Below are positions 27,819-36,821 of a stretch of 64,000 nt of DNA, in pieces. The DNA is from Paraburkholderia fungorum. GTDB lineage: Bacteria; Pseudomonadota; Gammaproteobacteria; Burkholderiales; Burkholderiaceae. Location: positions 124,001-188,000 of the forward strand of contig NZ_CADFGE010000017.1 of NCBI RefSeq assembly GCF_902833645.1. The letters run 5' to 3'. Every line of letters begins with the position of its first letter. Positions within the stretch are counted from its first letter, which is position 1. Position numbers and translations under genes: made by a program. The notes under the pieces were generated by a model, which was given only the letters and a program-made list of their open reading frames with translations, was not told the DNA's origin and did not search any database.

Positions 27819-29705
27819 ATGACAGATAACAATCACGTGCACAAACAGCCCCTGCCTTCCCTCGCGATTGCCGCGATTGGGGTGGTGTTCGGCGATATCG
27901 GCACGAGCCCGTTGTACTCGCTGAAAGAGGCGTTCAGCCCTTCACATGGCATTCCTCTGACCGATCAGTCGATCCTGGGCGTGATCTCGCTGCTGTTCTG
28001 GGCGATCATGATCGTGGTCGGCGTCAAGTATGTGTTGTTCGTGATGCGCGCCGATAACAACGGCGAGGGCGGTGTTCTCGCGCTGATGGCGCTGGCGCTG
28101 CGCTCCATCGATCAAAAATCGAAGATGGCCGGCTTGCTGATGATGCTGGGTATCTTCGGCGCCTGCATGTTCTATGGCGACGCGGTGATTACGCCGGCCA
28201 TTTCGGTGATCTCGGCGGTCGAAGGCCTGGAGATCGCTGCGCCCAATCTGTCCCATCTGGTGCTGCCGCTCACGATGATCATCCTCGTGCTGCTGTTCTG
28301 GATTCAGCGGCACGGAACGGCTACGGTCGGCCGCCTGTTCGGTCCGATCATGGTGCTGTGGTTCCTGGTGCTCGCCGCGCTGGGCCTGTGGCATATCCTG
28401 CAGTCGCCGAACGTGATCCGCGCGCTGAACCCGTACTACGCCTATACCTTCATGGCCGCGCACGTGTTGCAGGCTTATGTGGTGCTCGGCTCGGTCGTGC
28501 TGGTGCTGACCGGCGCCGAAGCGCTGTACGCCGACATGGGCCATTTCGGCGCCAAGCCAATTCGCATGGCCTGGTATTTCCTTGTGATGCCTTCGCTGGT
28601 GCTGAACTATTTCGGGCAGGGAGCGTTGCTGATGCACGACCCGAAGGCGATCGAAAACCCGTTCTTCCTGCTCGCGCCGGATTGGGCGCTGCTGCCGCTC
28701 GTGGTGCTGTCGACGGTGGCGACCGTGATCGCGTCGCAGGCGGTGATCTCCGGCGCCTACTCTTTGACGAGTCAGGCGATCCAGCTCGGCTACGTGCCGC
28801 GCATGAAGATCCTGCACACGTCGGAACTGGCGATCGGCCAGATCTACGTGCCAGTGGTGAACTGGATGTTGCTGTTCATCATTCTGTGCATCGTGATTGC
28901 GTTCAAGAGCTCGGATAACCTCGCCGCCGCTTACGGTATCGCGGTGACGGCCACCATGGTGATCACCACGATCCTCGCCTGCGTCGTGATGGTGAACGTG
29001 TGGAAATGGAACAAGTTCCTCGTGGCGTTGATCATTGGCGTATTCATGGCGGTCGACCTCGGCTTTTTCGGCGCCAATCTGCTCAAGGTGGCGGAGGGTG
29101 GCTGGCTGCCGCTTGGCATCGGCGCGCTTCTGTTCTTCCTGCTGATGACCTGGTTCAAGGGCCGGATGATCGTCAAGGAACGCACGGCGGCCGACGGTAT
29201 TCCGCTGATGCCGTTCCTGCAAGGCCTGCTCGCGCATCCGCCGCACCGCGTGTCGGGTACGGCGATCTATCTGACTGGCAGCGATTCGCTTGTGCCGGTG
29301 AGCTTGCTGCACAACCTGAAGCACAACAAGGTGCTGCATGAGCGCACGATTTTCCTGACCTTTGTGACGCTCGATATCCCGTATGTGAATGACGCGGAAC
29401 GCGTGACGGTGAAGGATCTCGACGGCGGCTTGTTCCTCGTCAAGGCGGCGTACGGTTTCAACGAAACGCCTGACGTGAAGGCTGTGTTGCTCGAAGTCGG
29501 CCGCACGCACGACATGACGTTCGAGTTGATGGACACGTCGTTCTTCCTCGCTCGCGAAACGGTCGTGCCGACGCAGTTGCCGGGCATGTCGGTGTGGCGC
29601 GAACGTGTGTTCGCCTGGATGCATCAGAATGCCGCCAAACCGACCGATTTCTTCAGTATTCCGGCCAATCGGGTGGTGGAGTTGGGAACGAAGATCGAGA
29701 TCTGA
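27819..29705 (+). CDS. kup: low-affinity potassium transport protein Kup
   Basis: Protein of 628 residues, the length of typical Kup/HAK/KUP proton-potassium symporters of the inner membrane. The N-terminal signature AAIGVVFGDIGTSPLYSLKE is intact, and about twelve hydrophobic helices occupy the first 430 residues, followed by a soluble C-terminal domain. The ATG at 27819 is chosen because the conserved N-terminus begins about 15 residues later; the frame is open further upstream without protein-like sequence. It converges on tex with a shared terminator. Confidence 0.96.
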   Translation: MTDNNHVHKQPLPSLAIAAIGVVFGDIGTSPLYSLKEAFSPSHGIPLTDQSILGVISLLFWAIMIVVGVKYVLFVMRADNNGEGGVLALMALALRSIDQKSKMAGLLMMLGIFGACMFYGDAVITPAISVISAVEGLEIAAPNLSHLVLPLTMIILVLLFWIQRHGTATVGRLFGPIMVLWFLVLAALGLWHILQSPNVIRALNPYYAYTFMAAHVLQAYVVLGSVVLVLTGAEALYADMGHFGAKPIRMAWYFLVMPSLVLNYFGQGALLMHDPKAIENPFFLLAPDWALLPLVVLSTVATVIASQAVISGAYSLTSQAIQLGYVPRMKILHTSELAIGQIYVPVVNWMLLFIILCIVIAFKSSDNLAAAYGIAVTATMVITTILACVVMVNVWKWNKFLVALIIGVFMAVDLGFFGANLLKVAEGGWLPLGIGALLFFLLMTWFKGRMIVKERTAADGIPLMPFLQGLLAHPPHRVSGTAIYLTGSDSLVPVSLLHNLKHNKVLHERTIFLTFVTLDIPYVNDAERVTVKDLDGGLFLVKAAYGFNETPDVKAVLLEVGRTHDMTFELMDTSFFLARETVVPTQLPGMSVWRERVFAWMHQNAAKPTDFFSIPANRVVELGTKIEI

Positions 29706-29763
29706 ACGCGGACCCAGGTTCACCTGCACCTCGCAAGCCGGGGTGCCGCAACCGGCATGCGAT

Positions 29764-29797
29764 AAAAAAAGCCCACGCAATTTGCGTGGGCTTTTTT
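29764..29797. terminator. bidirectional rho-independent terminator between kup and tex
   Basis: GCCCACGC / GCGTGGGC stem with a five-base loop, flanked by seven A residues on the left and six T residues on the right, so it can stop transcription in both directions. Confidence 0.92.
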
Positions 29798-29861
29798 ATT
29801 GCCGCTTAGCCGGCGCTCGTGAACGTCAGTGCGCGATGGAATCGCGCACTGACGGATCCGC

Positions 29862-32204
29862 TTACTTCTGCTTGAGCTTGGCGAACGCGGCCGCCATTGC
29901 ACCGCCTGCTTCCGGTTCGCGCGAGCGCTGTTGTTGCGCACCGCGTCCACCGCCGCCGGAGCGGCCACGATCCTGCTGGGCGCCGCCCCCGCTGCGCGGC
30001 GCGGCTGCCGCGCCGAACTCGTCGTCCAGACGCATGGTCAGCGCGATACGCTGGCGCTTCACATCGACTTCCAGCACCTTCACCTTGACGATCTGGCCGG
30101 CCTTGACCACTTCGTGCGGGTCCTTGATGAACTTCGTCGACATCGCCGACACGTGCACCAGGCCGTCCTGATGCACGCCGATGTCGATGAACGCGCCGAA
30201 GGCCGCCACGTTCGTCACGACACCTTCCAGCACCATGCCCGGCGTCAGGTCGCTGACCTTCTCGACGCCTTCACGGAAGGTCGCGGTCTTGAACTCGGGG
30301 CGCGGGTCGCGGCCCGGCTTCTCGAGTTCCAGCAGAATGTCGCGCACGGTCGGCAGACCGAAACGTTCGTCGACGAATTCCGCTGGCGACAGGCCACGCA
30401 GCGCGTCGCGATTGCCGAGCACTTCGCCGACATGCTTGCTGATCTTCGCGAGGATGCGTTCCACGACCGGATAGGCTTCCGGGTGAACCGACGAGCGATC
30501 GAGCGGATTTTCGCCATTGTTGATGCGCAGGAATCCGGCGGCCTGCTCGAAGGTCTTGTCGCCGAGGCGCGGCACCTTGCGCAGATGTTCGCGCGACGGG
30601 AACGGACCGTTTGCATCGCGATAGTCGACGATGTTGCGAGCCAGCGTGGCGTTCAGACCCGACACGCGCGCCAGCAAGGCGACCGATGCCGTGTTGGCGT
30701 CCACACCGACCGCGTTCACGCAATCCTCGACCACCGCATCGAGCGAGCGGGCCAGTTCGCGTTGATTCACGTCGTGCTGATACTGGCCGACGCCGATTGC
30801 CTTCGGCTCGATCTTCACCAGTTCCGCGAGCGGGTCCTGCAGACGGCGCGCAATCGACACGGCGCCACGCAGCGACACGTCCATGTCCGGGAATTCCTTC
30901 GCCGCGAGTTCGGAGGCCGAGTACACCGACGCGCCGGCTTCCGACACAACGATCTTCTGCAGCTTGAACTCCGGATGACGCGCGATCAGTTCGCTCGCGA
31001 GCTTGTCCGTTTCGCGCGATGCCGTGCCGTTGCCGATACTGATCAACTCAGCCTGAGTCTGCGCGCAGAGGCGCGCCAGTTTCGCGATCGAGCCGTCCCA
31101 GTCGCGGCGCGGCTCGTGCGGATAGATCACGTCGGTGGCAAGCACCTTGCCGGTCCGATCGACTACCGCGACTTTCACGCCGGTGCGCATGCCCGGATCG
31201 AGGCCGATCACGGCCTTCGGCCCGGCGGGCGCGGCGAGCAACAGATCCTTCAGATTGCGCGCAAACACGCGAATTGCTTCGTGTTCGGCTTCGTCGCGCA
31301 GATTGGTCAGCAGCTCGTTTTCGATGTGCGGCTGCACCTTCACGCGCCAGCACCAGCGGCACACGTCGGCGAGCCACTTGTCGGCCGGGCGGTTCTGATT
31401 GGCGATGCCGAAGTGGCGGGCGATCAACGCTTCGCCCGGATGCGGAACCTGCGCGTCGAGCTCCTCGCCGAGCCCGAGCTTGACCATCAGCACGCCGGCA
31501 TTGCGGCCGCGGAACAGGGCCAGCGCGCGATGCGACGGCACGGTCCTGATGGTTTCCGCATAGTCGTAGTAGTCGCGGAATTTTTCTTCTTCCGCGTGTT
31601 CCTTGCCTTCGACCACTTTCGACGACACCACGCCCTGGTTGAACAGGTAGTCGCGCAGCTTGCCGAGCAGTTCGGCGGTTTCGCCGAACTGCTCGGAGAG
31701 AATGTCGCGCGCGCCGTCGAGCGCGGCCTTGACGTCGGCCACGCCTTTTTCGGCGTCCACGTAGGCTGCGGCTTCGGTTTGCGGGTCGAGCAGCGGGTTG
31801 GCCAGCAAGGCGTCGGCGAGCGGCTGCAGGCCGGCTTCGCGGGCGATCTGCGCGCGCGTGCGGCGCTTCGGCTTATAAGGGAGATACAGGTCTTCCAGCA
31901 CCTGCTTGCTGTCGGCGCCTTCGATCGCGGCGCGCAGCTCGTCGGTGAGTTTGCCCTGTTCGTCGATGCTGGCGACGATCGTGGCGCGCCGGTCTTCCAG
32001 TTCGCGCAGATACAGCAGGCGTTCCTCGAGGTTACGCAGTTGCGTGTCGTCGAGATTGTCGGTCACTTCCTTCCGGTAGCGGGCGATGAACGGAACAGTC
32101 GCTCCTTCGTCGAGAAGTTGCACCGCGGCCGCGACCTGGCGCGGCTGGACGGACAGTTCGGCGGCGATGCGCTGTACGATCTTGAGTGCTACGGTTTCCG
32201 TCAT
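29862..32204 (-). CDS. tex: RNA-binding transcription accessory protein Tex
   Basis: Protein of 780 residues with the Tex/Spt6-like architecture: helical N-terminal domain, YqgF-like nuclease-fold domain (near AVIGLDPGMRTGVKVAVVD), tandem helix-hairpin-helix motifs (around VSGLNATLARNIVDYRD), an S1 RNA-binding domain near residues 645-720, and a Gly/Arg/Gln-rich tail. Tex binds nucleic acid and is linked to transcription and toxin expression in Bordetella; the precise role is open. It is a single gene. A very long open frame on the opposite strand is a shadow. Confidence 0.96.
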   Translation of the reverse strand: MTETVALKIVQRIAAELSVQPRQVAAAVQLLDEGATVPFIARYRKEVTDNLDDTQLRNLEERLLYLRELEDRRATIVASIDEQGKLTDELRAAIEGADSKQVLEDLYLPYKPKRRTRAQIAREAGLQPLADALLANPLLDPQTEAAAYVDAEKGVADVKAALDGARDILSEQFGETAELLGKLRDYLFNQGVVSSKVVEGKEHAEEEKFRDYYDYAETIRTVPSHRALALFRGRNAGVLMVKLGLGEELDAQVPHPGEALIARHFGIANQNRPADKWLADVCRWCWRVKVQPHIENELLTNLRDEAEHEAIRVFARNLKDLLLAAPAGPKAVIGLDPGMRTGVKVAVVDRTGKVLATDVIYPHEPRRDWDGSIAKLARLCAQTQAELISIGNGTASRETDKLASELIARHPEFKLQKIVVSEAGASVYSASELAAKEFPDMDVSLRGAVSIARRLQDPLAELVKIEPKAIGVGQYQHDVNQRELARSLDAVVEDCVNAVGVDANTASVALLARVSGLNATLARNIVDYRDANGPFPSREHLRKVPRLGDKTFEQAAGFLRINNGENPLDRSSVHPEAYPVVERILAKISKHVGEVLGNRDALRGLSPAEFVDERFGLPTVRDILLELEKPGRDPRPEFKTATFREGVEKVSDLTPGMVLEGVVTNVAAFGAFIDIGVHQDGLVHVSAMSTKFIKDPHEVVKAGQIVKVKVLEVDVKRQRIALTMRLDDEFGAAAAPRSGGGAQQDRGRSGGGGRGAQQQRSREPEAGGAMAAAFAKLKQK

Positions 32205-32597
32205 AAGGTCTTGGTGTTCCTGCTACTCAATCAAAGGTCGCGCGCTAATGCCACACGCTTCGCACGCGTGACACGCCGGGCCCACGTCGGACACGCCGGT
32301 GCACGCTGGGCGTGCGCGCTGCGACCAGGTTGCTGGAGCGGGGCATTTTGCCATAAATGCCAAAGGGCTCAACCGCAGGGTGATAGAATTTCGGGCATGT
32401 TCCGTTGACCATTTACGACGTTGCCTACCTCCTTGTCCCTCAACCGCCTGGGCTCCCGCTTGGTCTCTCGCTTGTCACAATTGCCGTTTTCTTCGTCGCC
32501 GCGTTTGGCGCGCTCGCCGCTTATGTTGTTGATGTCGCTCCTGTCGACTGGGTGGACGTCGCGGTTCGTGCCTGGAGCAACGCTCCCGTCCAATGGG
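32205..32597. other. 393-bp region upstream of the Gln-rich repeat protein
   Basis: Divergent region between tex and the repeat-protein gene. A TAGAAT at 32384-32389 is a candidate -10 box for the plus strand. The frame of the downstream gene is open from a TTG at 32421, with in-frame ATGs at 32523 and 32532, so part of this region may be coding. Confidence 0.4.
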
Positions 32598-33533
32598 ATG
32601 TTTTTTGCTTCGTGCGCCTCGTGCCTCCTCGCCGCAACGCTAGCCGTGTCCGCGCCGGCCGCGGCACAATCGGCGACCCCGGCAGCCGCTTCGGGCGCGC
32701 GGGCAACCAGCGCGACGCAGGCAATGGGCGCCACGAACGGCGCGGGCGCGAGCAGTGCGGACAATGTGGACAACGCGGATAGTGCCGGCAACGCTGATAG
32801 CGCGGCATCGCTTGACAGCGAATTCGACGCGCGGCAGAAAGTGCTGGATCAGCGCACCGAGGAAAACAACTACCGTTACGCGGTTGCCGAACACGACTGC
32901 TACAGCAAGTTCTTCGTGAACTATTGTCTGGGCAAGGCGCGTGACAGTATGCGCTCGGTGCAGGCCGACATTCGCAAGGAGCAGCTCGCGCTCGACGGCG
33001 AGCAGCGTGTCCAGCGCGCCCGTGAGCGTGACGAGCAGGCAGCGCTCAAACGCGCTCAGGACGAAGCTGGCGCGCCGCAGCGCGCCGCCGACGAAGCGCG
33101 CAACGCACAGGCCTACGAAGACAAGCAGCGCCAGCATCAGATCGATCAGGCGCAGCGCGCGGCCGAGGCGCCGCAACGCGCCGCCAATGCTCAAGCGTAT
33201 CAGCAGAAACAGCAACAGCATGCGCTGGATCAGGCGCAGCGCGGCATCAGTCCGTCGCAAGCCGCTGCCAACACCCAGGCGTACGAGCAGAAGCAGGACG
33301 ATTTCCAGCGTAAGCTCGAGCAGGCGCGTCAGCAGGGCGCGCAAAAGGCGCAGGAGCGGGTGGAGAAGCAGCAAAGCTTCGAGAAGAAGCAGGCCGATGC
33401 GGCGCAGCACAAGGCCGACGTGGAAGCGCGCCAGAAGCAGGCGGCCGAGAAAGCCGAGCAGAAGCGTCAGGACCAGTTGAAACAGCAGCAGCAACTTGAA
33501 GAACAGCAGAAGCAGCAACAGCAACAACAGTAG
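32598..33533 (+). CDS. exported Gln/Ala-rich coiled-coil protein with 28-residue repeats
   Basis: Not recognised as a named family. From the ATG at 32598 it has 311 residues. The first 24 form a plausible signal peptide (hydrophobic CLLAATLAVSAPAAA before AQS), although the N-region lacks a basic residue, so a start at 32523 or 32421 is possible. A short Asn/Asp/Ala-rich linker follows, then a segment with two cysteines (EHDCYSKFFVNYCLGKARD), and then a long charged, Gln-rich coiled coil. Three tandem 28-residue repeats begin with NAQAY or NTQAY. The C-terminus is almost pure Gln. A periplasmic or envelope structural role is a guess. Confidence 0.7.
   Translation: MFFASCASCLLAATLAVSAPAAAQSATPAAASGARATSATQAMGATNGAGASSADNVDNADSAGNADSAASLDSEFDARQKVLDQRTEENNYRYAVAEHDCYSKFFVNYCLGKARDSMRSVQADIRKEQLALDGEQRVQRARERDEQAALKRAQDEAGAPQRAADEARNAQAYEDKQRQHQIDQAQRAAEAPQRAANAQAYQQKQQQHALDQAQRGISPSQAAANTQAYEQKQDDFQRKLEQARQQGAQKAQERVEKQQSFEKKQADAAQHKADVEARQKQAAEKAEQKRQDQLKQQQQLEEQQKQQQQQQ
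33102..33353 (+). repeat. three tandem 84-bp coding repeats
   Basis: Three in-frame units at 33102-33185, 33186-33269 and 33270-33353, each encoding 28 residues beginning NAQAY, NAQAY and NTQAY, with shared KQ and DQAQR positions. The third unit is more diverged. They lie in the coiled-coil region of the Gln-rich protein. Confidence 0.8.
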
Positions 33534-33644
33534 ATGGGCTGTAGCGGGTTCTGGTAGGGTAGTCGTACGCGTTTTAAGCCGGACAGCAACCTCAGGCATC
33601 GGGCGGCGCCACGCAGCCCGTGCCGCTTACGAGAGGAGGCGAGC

Positions 33645-33863
33645 ATGCGCGATCAACATCACGTCATCACCGCGGACACACTTCGCGACCGTATCCTGCA
33701 ACTGGAATCGGAGCATAGTGGGCTCGATCGCTTGATCGACCGAATGTCGGATGAGCCCGGCATCGACGACTTCGAGTTGCAGCGCCTGAAAAAGCGCAAA
33801 CTCAAAGTCAAGGACACCATCATCTTGCTGCAATTGCAGCTCGAACCGGACGCACGCGCCTGA
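33645..33863 (+). CDS. DUF465 family protein (YdcH-like)
   Basis: Protein of 72 residues, all helical and charged, with the DUF465 pattern HxxLDRLIDRM and LQRLKKRKLKVKDTI. Function is unknown. It is preceded by a strong ribosome site (GAGAGGAGGCGAGC). It lies 45 bp upstream of the helicase gene on the same strand. Confidence 0.88.
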   Translation: MRDQHHVITADTLRDRILQLESEHSGLDRLIDRMSDEPGIDDFELQRLKKRKLKVKDTIILLQLQLEPDARA

Positions 33864-33926
33864 GTTCGTGGCCTGGCGGGCGCCGGGTCGCGCCGCGCGC
33901 GCCGGACTTTGCAGGAAACGCTTGCC

Positions 33927-36182
33927 TTGAATTCACCGCTTGAAACTTCACCACACGCCACGGCGGCCGACGACGCCCCCGTGGCCGGCGCGCCGGCGCC
34001 GCGTCCTCCCGCGTCCGCGCTCTCCGCGTCGTTGAATCCACGCCGCGCCGCCGAACTGGACGATATCTTCGCCGACAACGGCTTGCTCGCCCGTCAGATC
34101 GACGGCTATCGCTCGCGAGCGTCGCAGATCGAGATGTCGCGCGCCGTCGCGGCCGCCATGGAAGCGTCGGGCCGTGCCATGCCCGAACCGGCGATGTTCG
34201 AAGCGCAAAAGCGTCCGGCGCGGCGTCTGCAAGCGCCGGGCACCGATGCGGCGGCGCAAGCCTCCGAACCTGATGAATCGAACGCACTCGACGGCAGCGA
34301 AAACACGCTGATCGTGGAGGCAGGTACGGGCACGGGCAAGACCTATGCGTACCTCGTGCCGGCCATGTTGTGGGGCGGCAAGGTGATCGTCTCCACCGGC
34401 ACCAAGCATTTGCAGGATCAGCTCTTTCAGCGCGACATTCCGACTGTGCGCGATGCACTCGCCGTGCCGGTCTCGGTGGCGATGCTCAAGGGGCGGGCGA
34501 ACTATCTGTGCCATTACTACCTGCAGCGCACGGCGGATAACGGCCGTTTGCCGTCGCGCCAGGAAACCTCGTATCTGCAGGACATCATTCGTTTCGCCAA
34601 GATCACGCGCACCGGCGACAAGGCCGAACTCGCGAGCGTGCCGGAAACGGCGGCGGTGTGGTCGATGGTCACGTCCACGCGTGAAAACTGTCTCGGCCAG
34701 GAGTGCCCGCACTACAAGGAGTGCTTTGTGATGCAGGCGCGCCGCGAGGCGCAACAGGCCGACATCGTGGTGGTCAATCACCATCTGTTTTTCGCCGACA
34801 TCATGTTGCGCGATACCGGCATGGCCGAATTGCTGCCAACGGCGAACACCGTTATCTTCGACGAAGCGCATCAACTGCCGGAAACCGCGACGCTGTTTTT
34901 CGGCGAAACGCTTTCGACCACGCAGTTTCTCGAGCTCGCGCGCGATTCCGTAGCGGAGGGGCTGGGCCATGCGCGCGAGTCGGTCGACTGGGTCAAACTT
35001 GGCTCGACGCTCGAACGCGCGGCGCGTGACGTGCGGCTCGCGTTCAAGGAAGACTCGATACGCTTGTCGATCGGTCAGCTACCCGACGATCACCCGTTAT
35101 TTCCCGCGCTCGAAACGCTTGAGACCGAGCTCGACGCATTGACTTCCGCGTTGTCGAGCCAGGCCGAGCGCGCCGAATCGATCGGCGCCTGTTTGCGTCG
35201 CGCGCGCGAGTTGCAAGGCGTTCTGGCGGGTTGGACGACGCCGCCCACCGAGACCGAACGGGCAGCCGCTGACGCCGCTGCGGGCGATGCCAGGGCCGAG
35301 CCTGCCGATCCGAATGAAAAGGTGCGCTGGATCGAAGTTTTCGCGCATACGGTGCAGTTGCACGAAACGCCGTTGTCGGTCGCGCCGATCTTCGCCAAGC
35401 AGCGTGCCGGTGTGCCGCGCGCGTGGATCTTCACGTCGGCGACATTGTCGGTGCGGGGCGATTTCACGCACTATGCGGCGCAGATGGGCCTGAACGCAAA
35501 ACGTTCGATGACGCTGCCAAGCCCCTTCGACTATCCGACGCAAGGGCTTCTGTACGTGCCGCGCAACTTGCCGCAGCCTTCCTCGCCGATGTTTACGGAT
35601 GCCGTGTTCGACGCCGCCTTGCCGGCGATCGAGGCCTCCGGCGGTGGCGTATTCATGCTGTGCACGACACTGCGCGCGGTCGATCGCATTTCGAACAAGT
35701 TGCGCGACGTCATCGAAACGCGCGGCTGGAACTACCCGCTGCTCGTGCAGGGCGACGCGAGCCGCACCGAGTTGCTGGACCGCTTCCGTACCTATGGCAA
35801 TGCGATCCTGGTGGGTAGTCAGAGCTTCTGGGAAGGCGTGGATGTGCGCGGCGATGCGCTCTCGCTGGTCGTGATCGACAAGCTGCCGTTTGCGCCGCCT
35901 GATGATCCGGTGCTGTCGGCGCGCCTGGATGCGCTGACGAAGAAAGGCCTGAGCCCGTTTGCGGTCCATCAACTGCCGCAGGCCGTCATTACGCTGAAGC
36001 AGGGCGCAGGCCGTCTGATTCGCGCTGAGACCGATCGCGGTGTGCTGATGATCTGCGACACGCGTCTGGTCGACAAGCCGTATGGGCGCCGTATATGGCA
36101 GAGCCTGCCGCCATTCAAGCGCACGCGTGAGATCGAAGTCGTGCGCGAATTCTTCGAAGAGAAGGCAATGCCCGCTCAATAG
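33927..36182 (+). CDS. ATP-dependent DNA helicase, XPD/DinG family (YoaA-like)
   Basis: Protein of about 751 residues, an iron-sulphur superfamily 2 helicase. Walker A is EAGTGTGKT (lysine about residue 138), and the DEAH box is at about 312-315. Four cysteines at about 195, 255, 260 and 266 (YLC, ENC, QEC, KEC) match the cluster site between motifs I and II. C-terminal motifs V-VI are seen in SFWEGVDVRGD and QGAGRLIRAETDRGVL. The size and lack of an exonuclease domain suggest YoaA/DinG, which unwinds damaged or stalled forks. The start is a TTG at 33927, chosen because AGGAAA lies about 10 bp before it; no ATG occurs until deep inside the helicase. Confidence 0.92.
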   Translation: MNSPLETSPHATAADDAPVAGAPAPRPPASALSASLNPRRAAELDDIFADNGLLARQIDGYRSRASQIEMSRAVAAAMEASGRAMPEPAMFEAQKRPARRLQAPGTDAAAQASEPDESNALDGSENTLIVEAGTGTGKTYAYLVPAMLWGGKVIVSTGTKHLQDQLFQRDIPTVRDALAVPVSVAMLKGRANYLCHYYLQRTADNGRLPSRQETSYLQDIIRFAKITRTGDKAELASVPETAAVWSMVTSTRENCLGQECPHYKECFVMQARREAQQADIVVVNHHLFFADIMLRDTGMAELLPTANTVIFDEAHQLPETATLFFGETLSTTQFLELARDSVAEGLGHARESVDWVKLGSTLERAARDVRLAFKEDSIRLSIGQLPDDHPLFPALETLETELDALTSALSSQAERAESIGACLRRARELQGVLAGWTTPPTETERAAADAAAGDARAEPADPNEKVRWIEVFAHTVQLHETPLSVAPIFAKQRAGVPRAWIFTSATLSVRGDFTHYAAQMGLNAKRSMTLPSPFDYPTQGLLYVPRNLPQPSSPMFTDAVFDAALPAIEASGGGVFMLCTTLRAVDRISNKLRDVIETRGWNYPLLVQGDASRTELLDRFRTYGNAILVGSQSFWEGVDVRGDALSLVVIDKLPFAPPDDPVLSARLDALTKKGLSPFAVHQLPQAVITLKQGAGRLIRAETDRGVLMICDTRLVDKPYGRRIWQSLPPFKRTREIEVVREFFEEKAMPAQ

Positions 36183-36226
36183 GTGATTAAGTGAATGCCG
36201 TTGTAAAAAGCGGCTTTTAAATGACA

Positions 36227-36256
36227 AAACGCCACGGATGTGAATCCGTGGCGTTT
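36227..36256. terminator. terminator-like hairpin between helicase and lipoprotein genes
   Basis: A perfect 13-bp stem AAACGCCACGGAT / ATCCGTGGCGTTT with a GTGA loop. The T-runs are short on both sides. It lies between converging genes and could serve both. Confidence 0.75.
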
Positions 36257-36329
36257 CGCTTTACTGCCCAGGAAATCAAGATGATTTCCTGGAGCAGTTT
36301 CCGCCCGAAGGCGAACCCTATGCGACAGC

Positions 36330-36590
36330 TTACTGGCTTGCGCCCGAAGCCGGAGCAGCAGCCGAAGCAGCAGCGCCTGCGTCCGAAGCAGCGGCCGAAG
36401 CCGAAGCAGCAGCGTCGCTCGCAGCAGCAGCCGCACCCGATGCAGCAGCAGCCGAATCCGAAGCTGCAGCAGCCGGTGCCGAAGCAGCAGCTGCGTCGCT
36501 AGCCGGGGCAGCGGCTTGATCGTTGCTCTTGTTGCATGCAGCCAGTGCCACAGCTGCCAACAGGGATGCTACGAGGAGGGATTTCTTCAT
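36330..36590 (-). CDS. small Ala/Ser-rich lipoprotein
   Basis: Protein of 86 residues. A clear lipoprotein signal MKKSLLVASLLAAVALAAC gives the lipidated cysteine at residue 19; the mature part is almost entirely Ala, Ser, Asp and Gly in blocks such as SDAAAASAPAAAA. Start chosen at the ATG 36590 because AAAGGA lies 7 bp before it, rather than at the GTG two codons upstream. The mature region has no fold that I recognise and looks like a flexible tether. A TATAAT at 36724-36729 (minus strand) may be its -10 box. Confidence 0.75.
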   Translation of the reverse strand: MKKSLLVASLLAAVALAACNKSNDQAAAPASDAAAASAPAAAASDSAAAASGAAAAASDAAASASAAASDAGAAASAAAPASGASQ

Positions 36591-36723
36591 GATCACGTCC
36601 TTTTATGGTTAAAGGTAAGCAACAGCGCAAAATAATACCGGTAATGTGCTCCAACACCGACCTGGGCCGCTGGTGGAGACGCTCTTTTGACGAGCTAGAA
36701 TCTTCCCTACGGCTTGGGCGGAA

Positions 36724-36729
36724 ATTATA
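36724..36729 (-). promoter_or_regulatory. candidate -10 box of the Ala/Ser-rich lipoprotein
   Basis: Perfect TATAAT on the minus strand, preceded by TGCA (near an extended -10), 134 bp upstream of the lipoprotein ATG. Confidence 0.45.
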
Positions 36730-36821
36730 TGCACTTTCGTACTGACAATCCATAAATCCGGGGTCAATACGTTGTCTTTCTCATACAAAATTTCACAGTA
36801 CGGTATAACACGCGGGCAGAG

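Noticed and set aside
27942..29780. Open frame of 612 codons antisense to kup
   Set aside because: Shadow of kup; rich in His, Arg and Gln, without family features.
29931..32408. Open frame of 825 codons on the strand opposite tex
   Set aside because: It lies fully over a well-supported gene; long antisense frames are expected in GC-rich DNA with biased third codon positions, and its composition (His/Arg/Val-rich) is not protein-like.
36221..36502. Gln/Pro/Lys-rich frame opposite the Ala/Ser-rich lipoprotein
   Set aside because: Mirror image of the GCA/AGC-type repeats of the lipoprotein; it has no ribosome site or signal.
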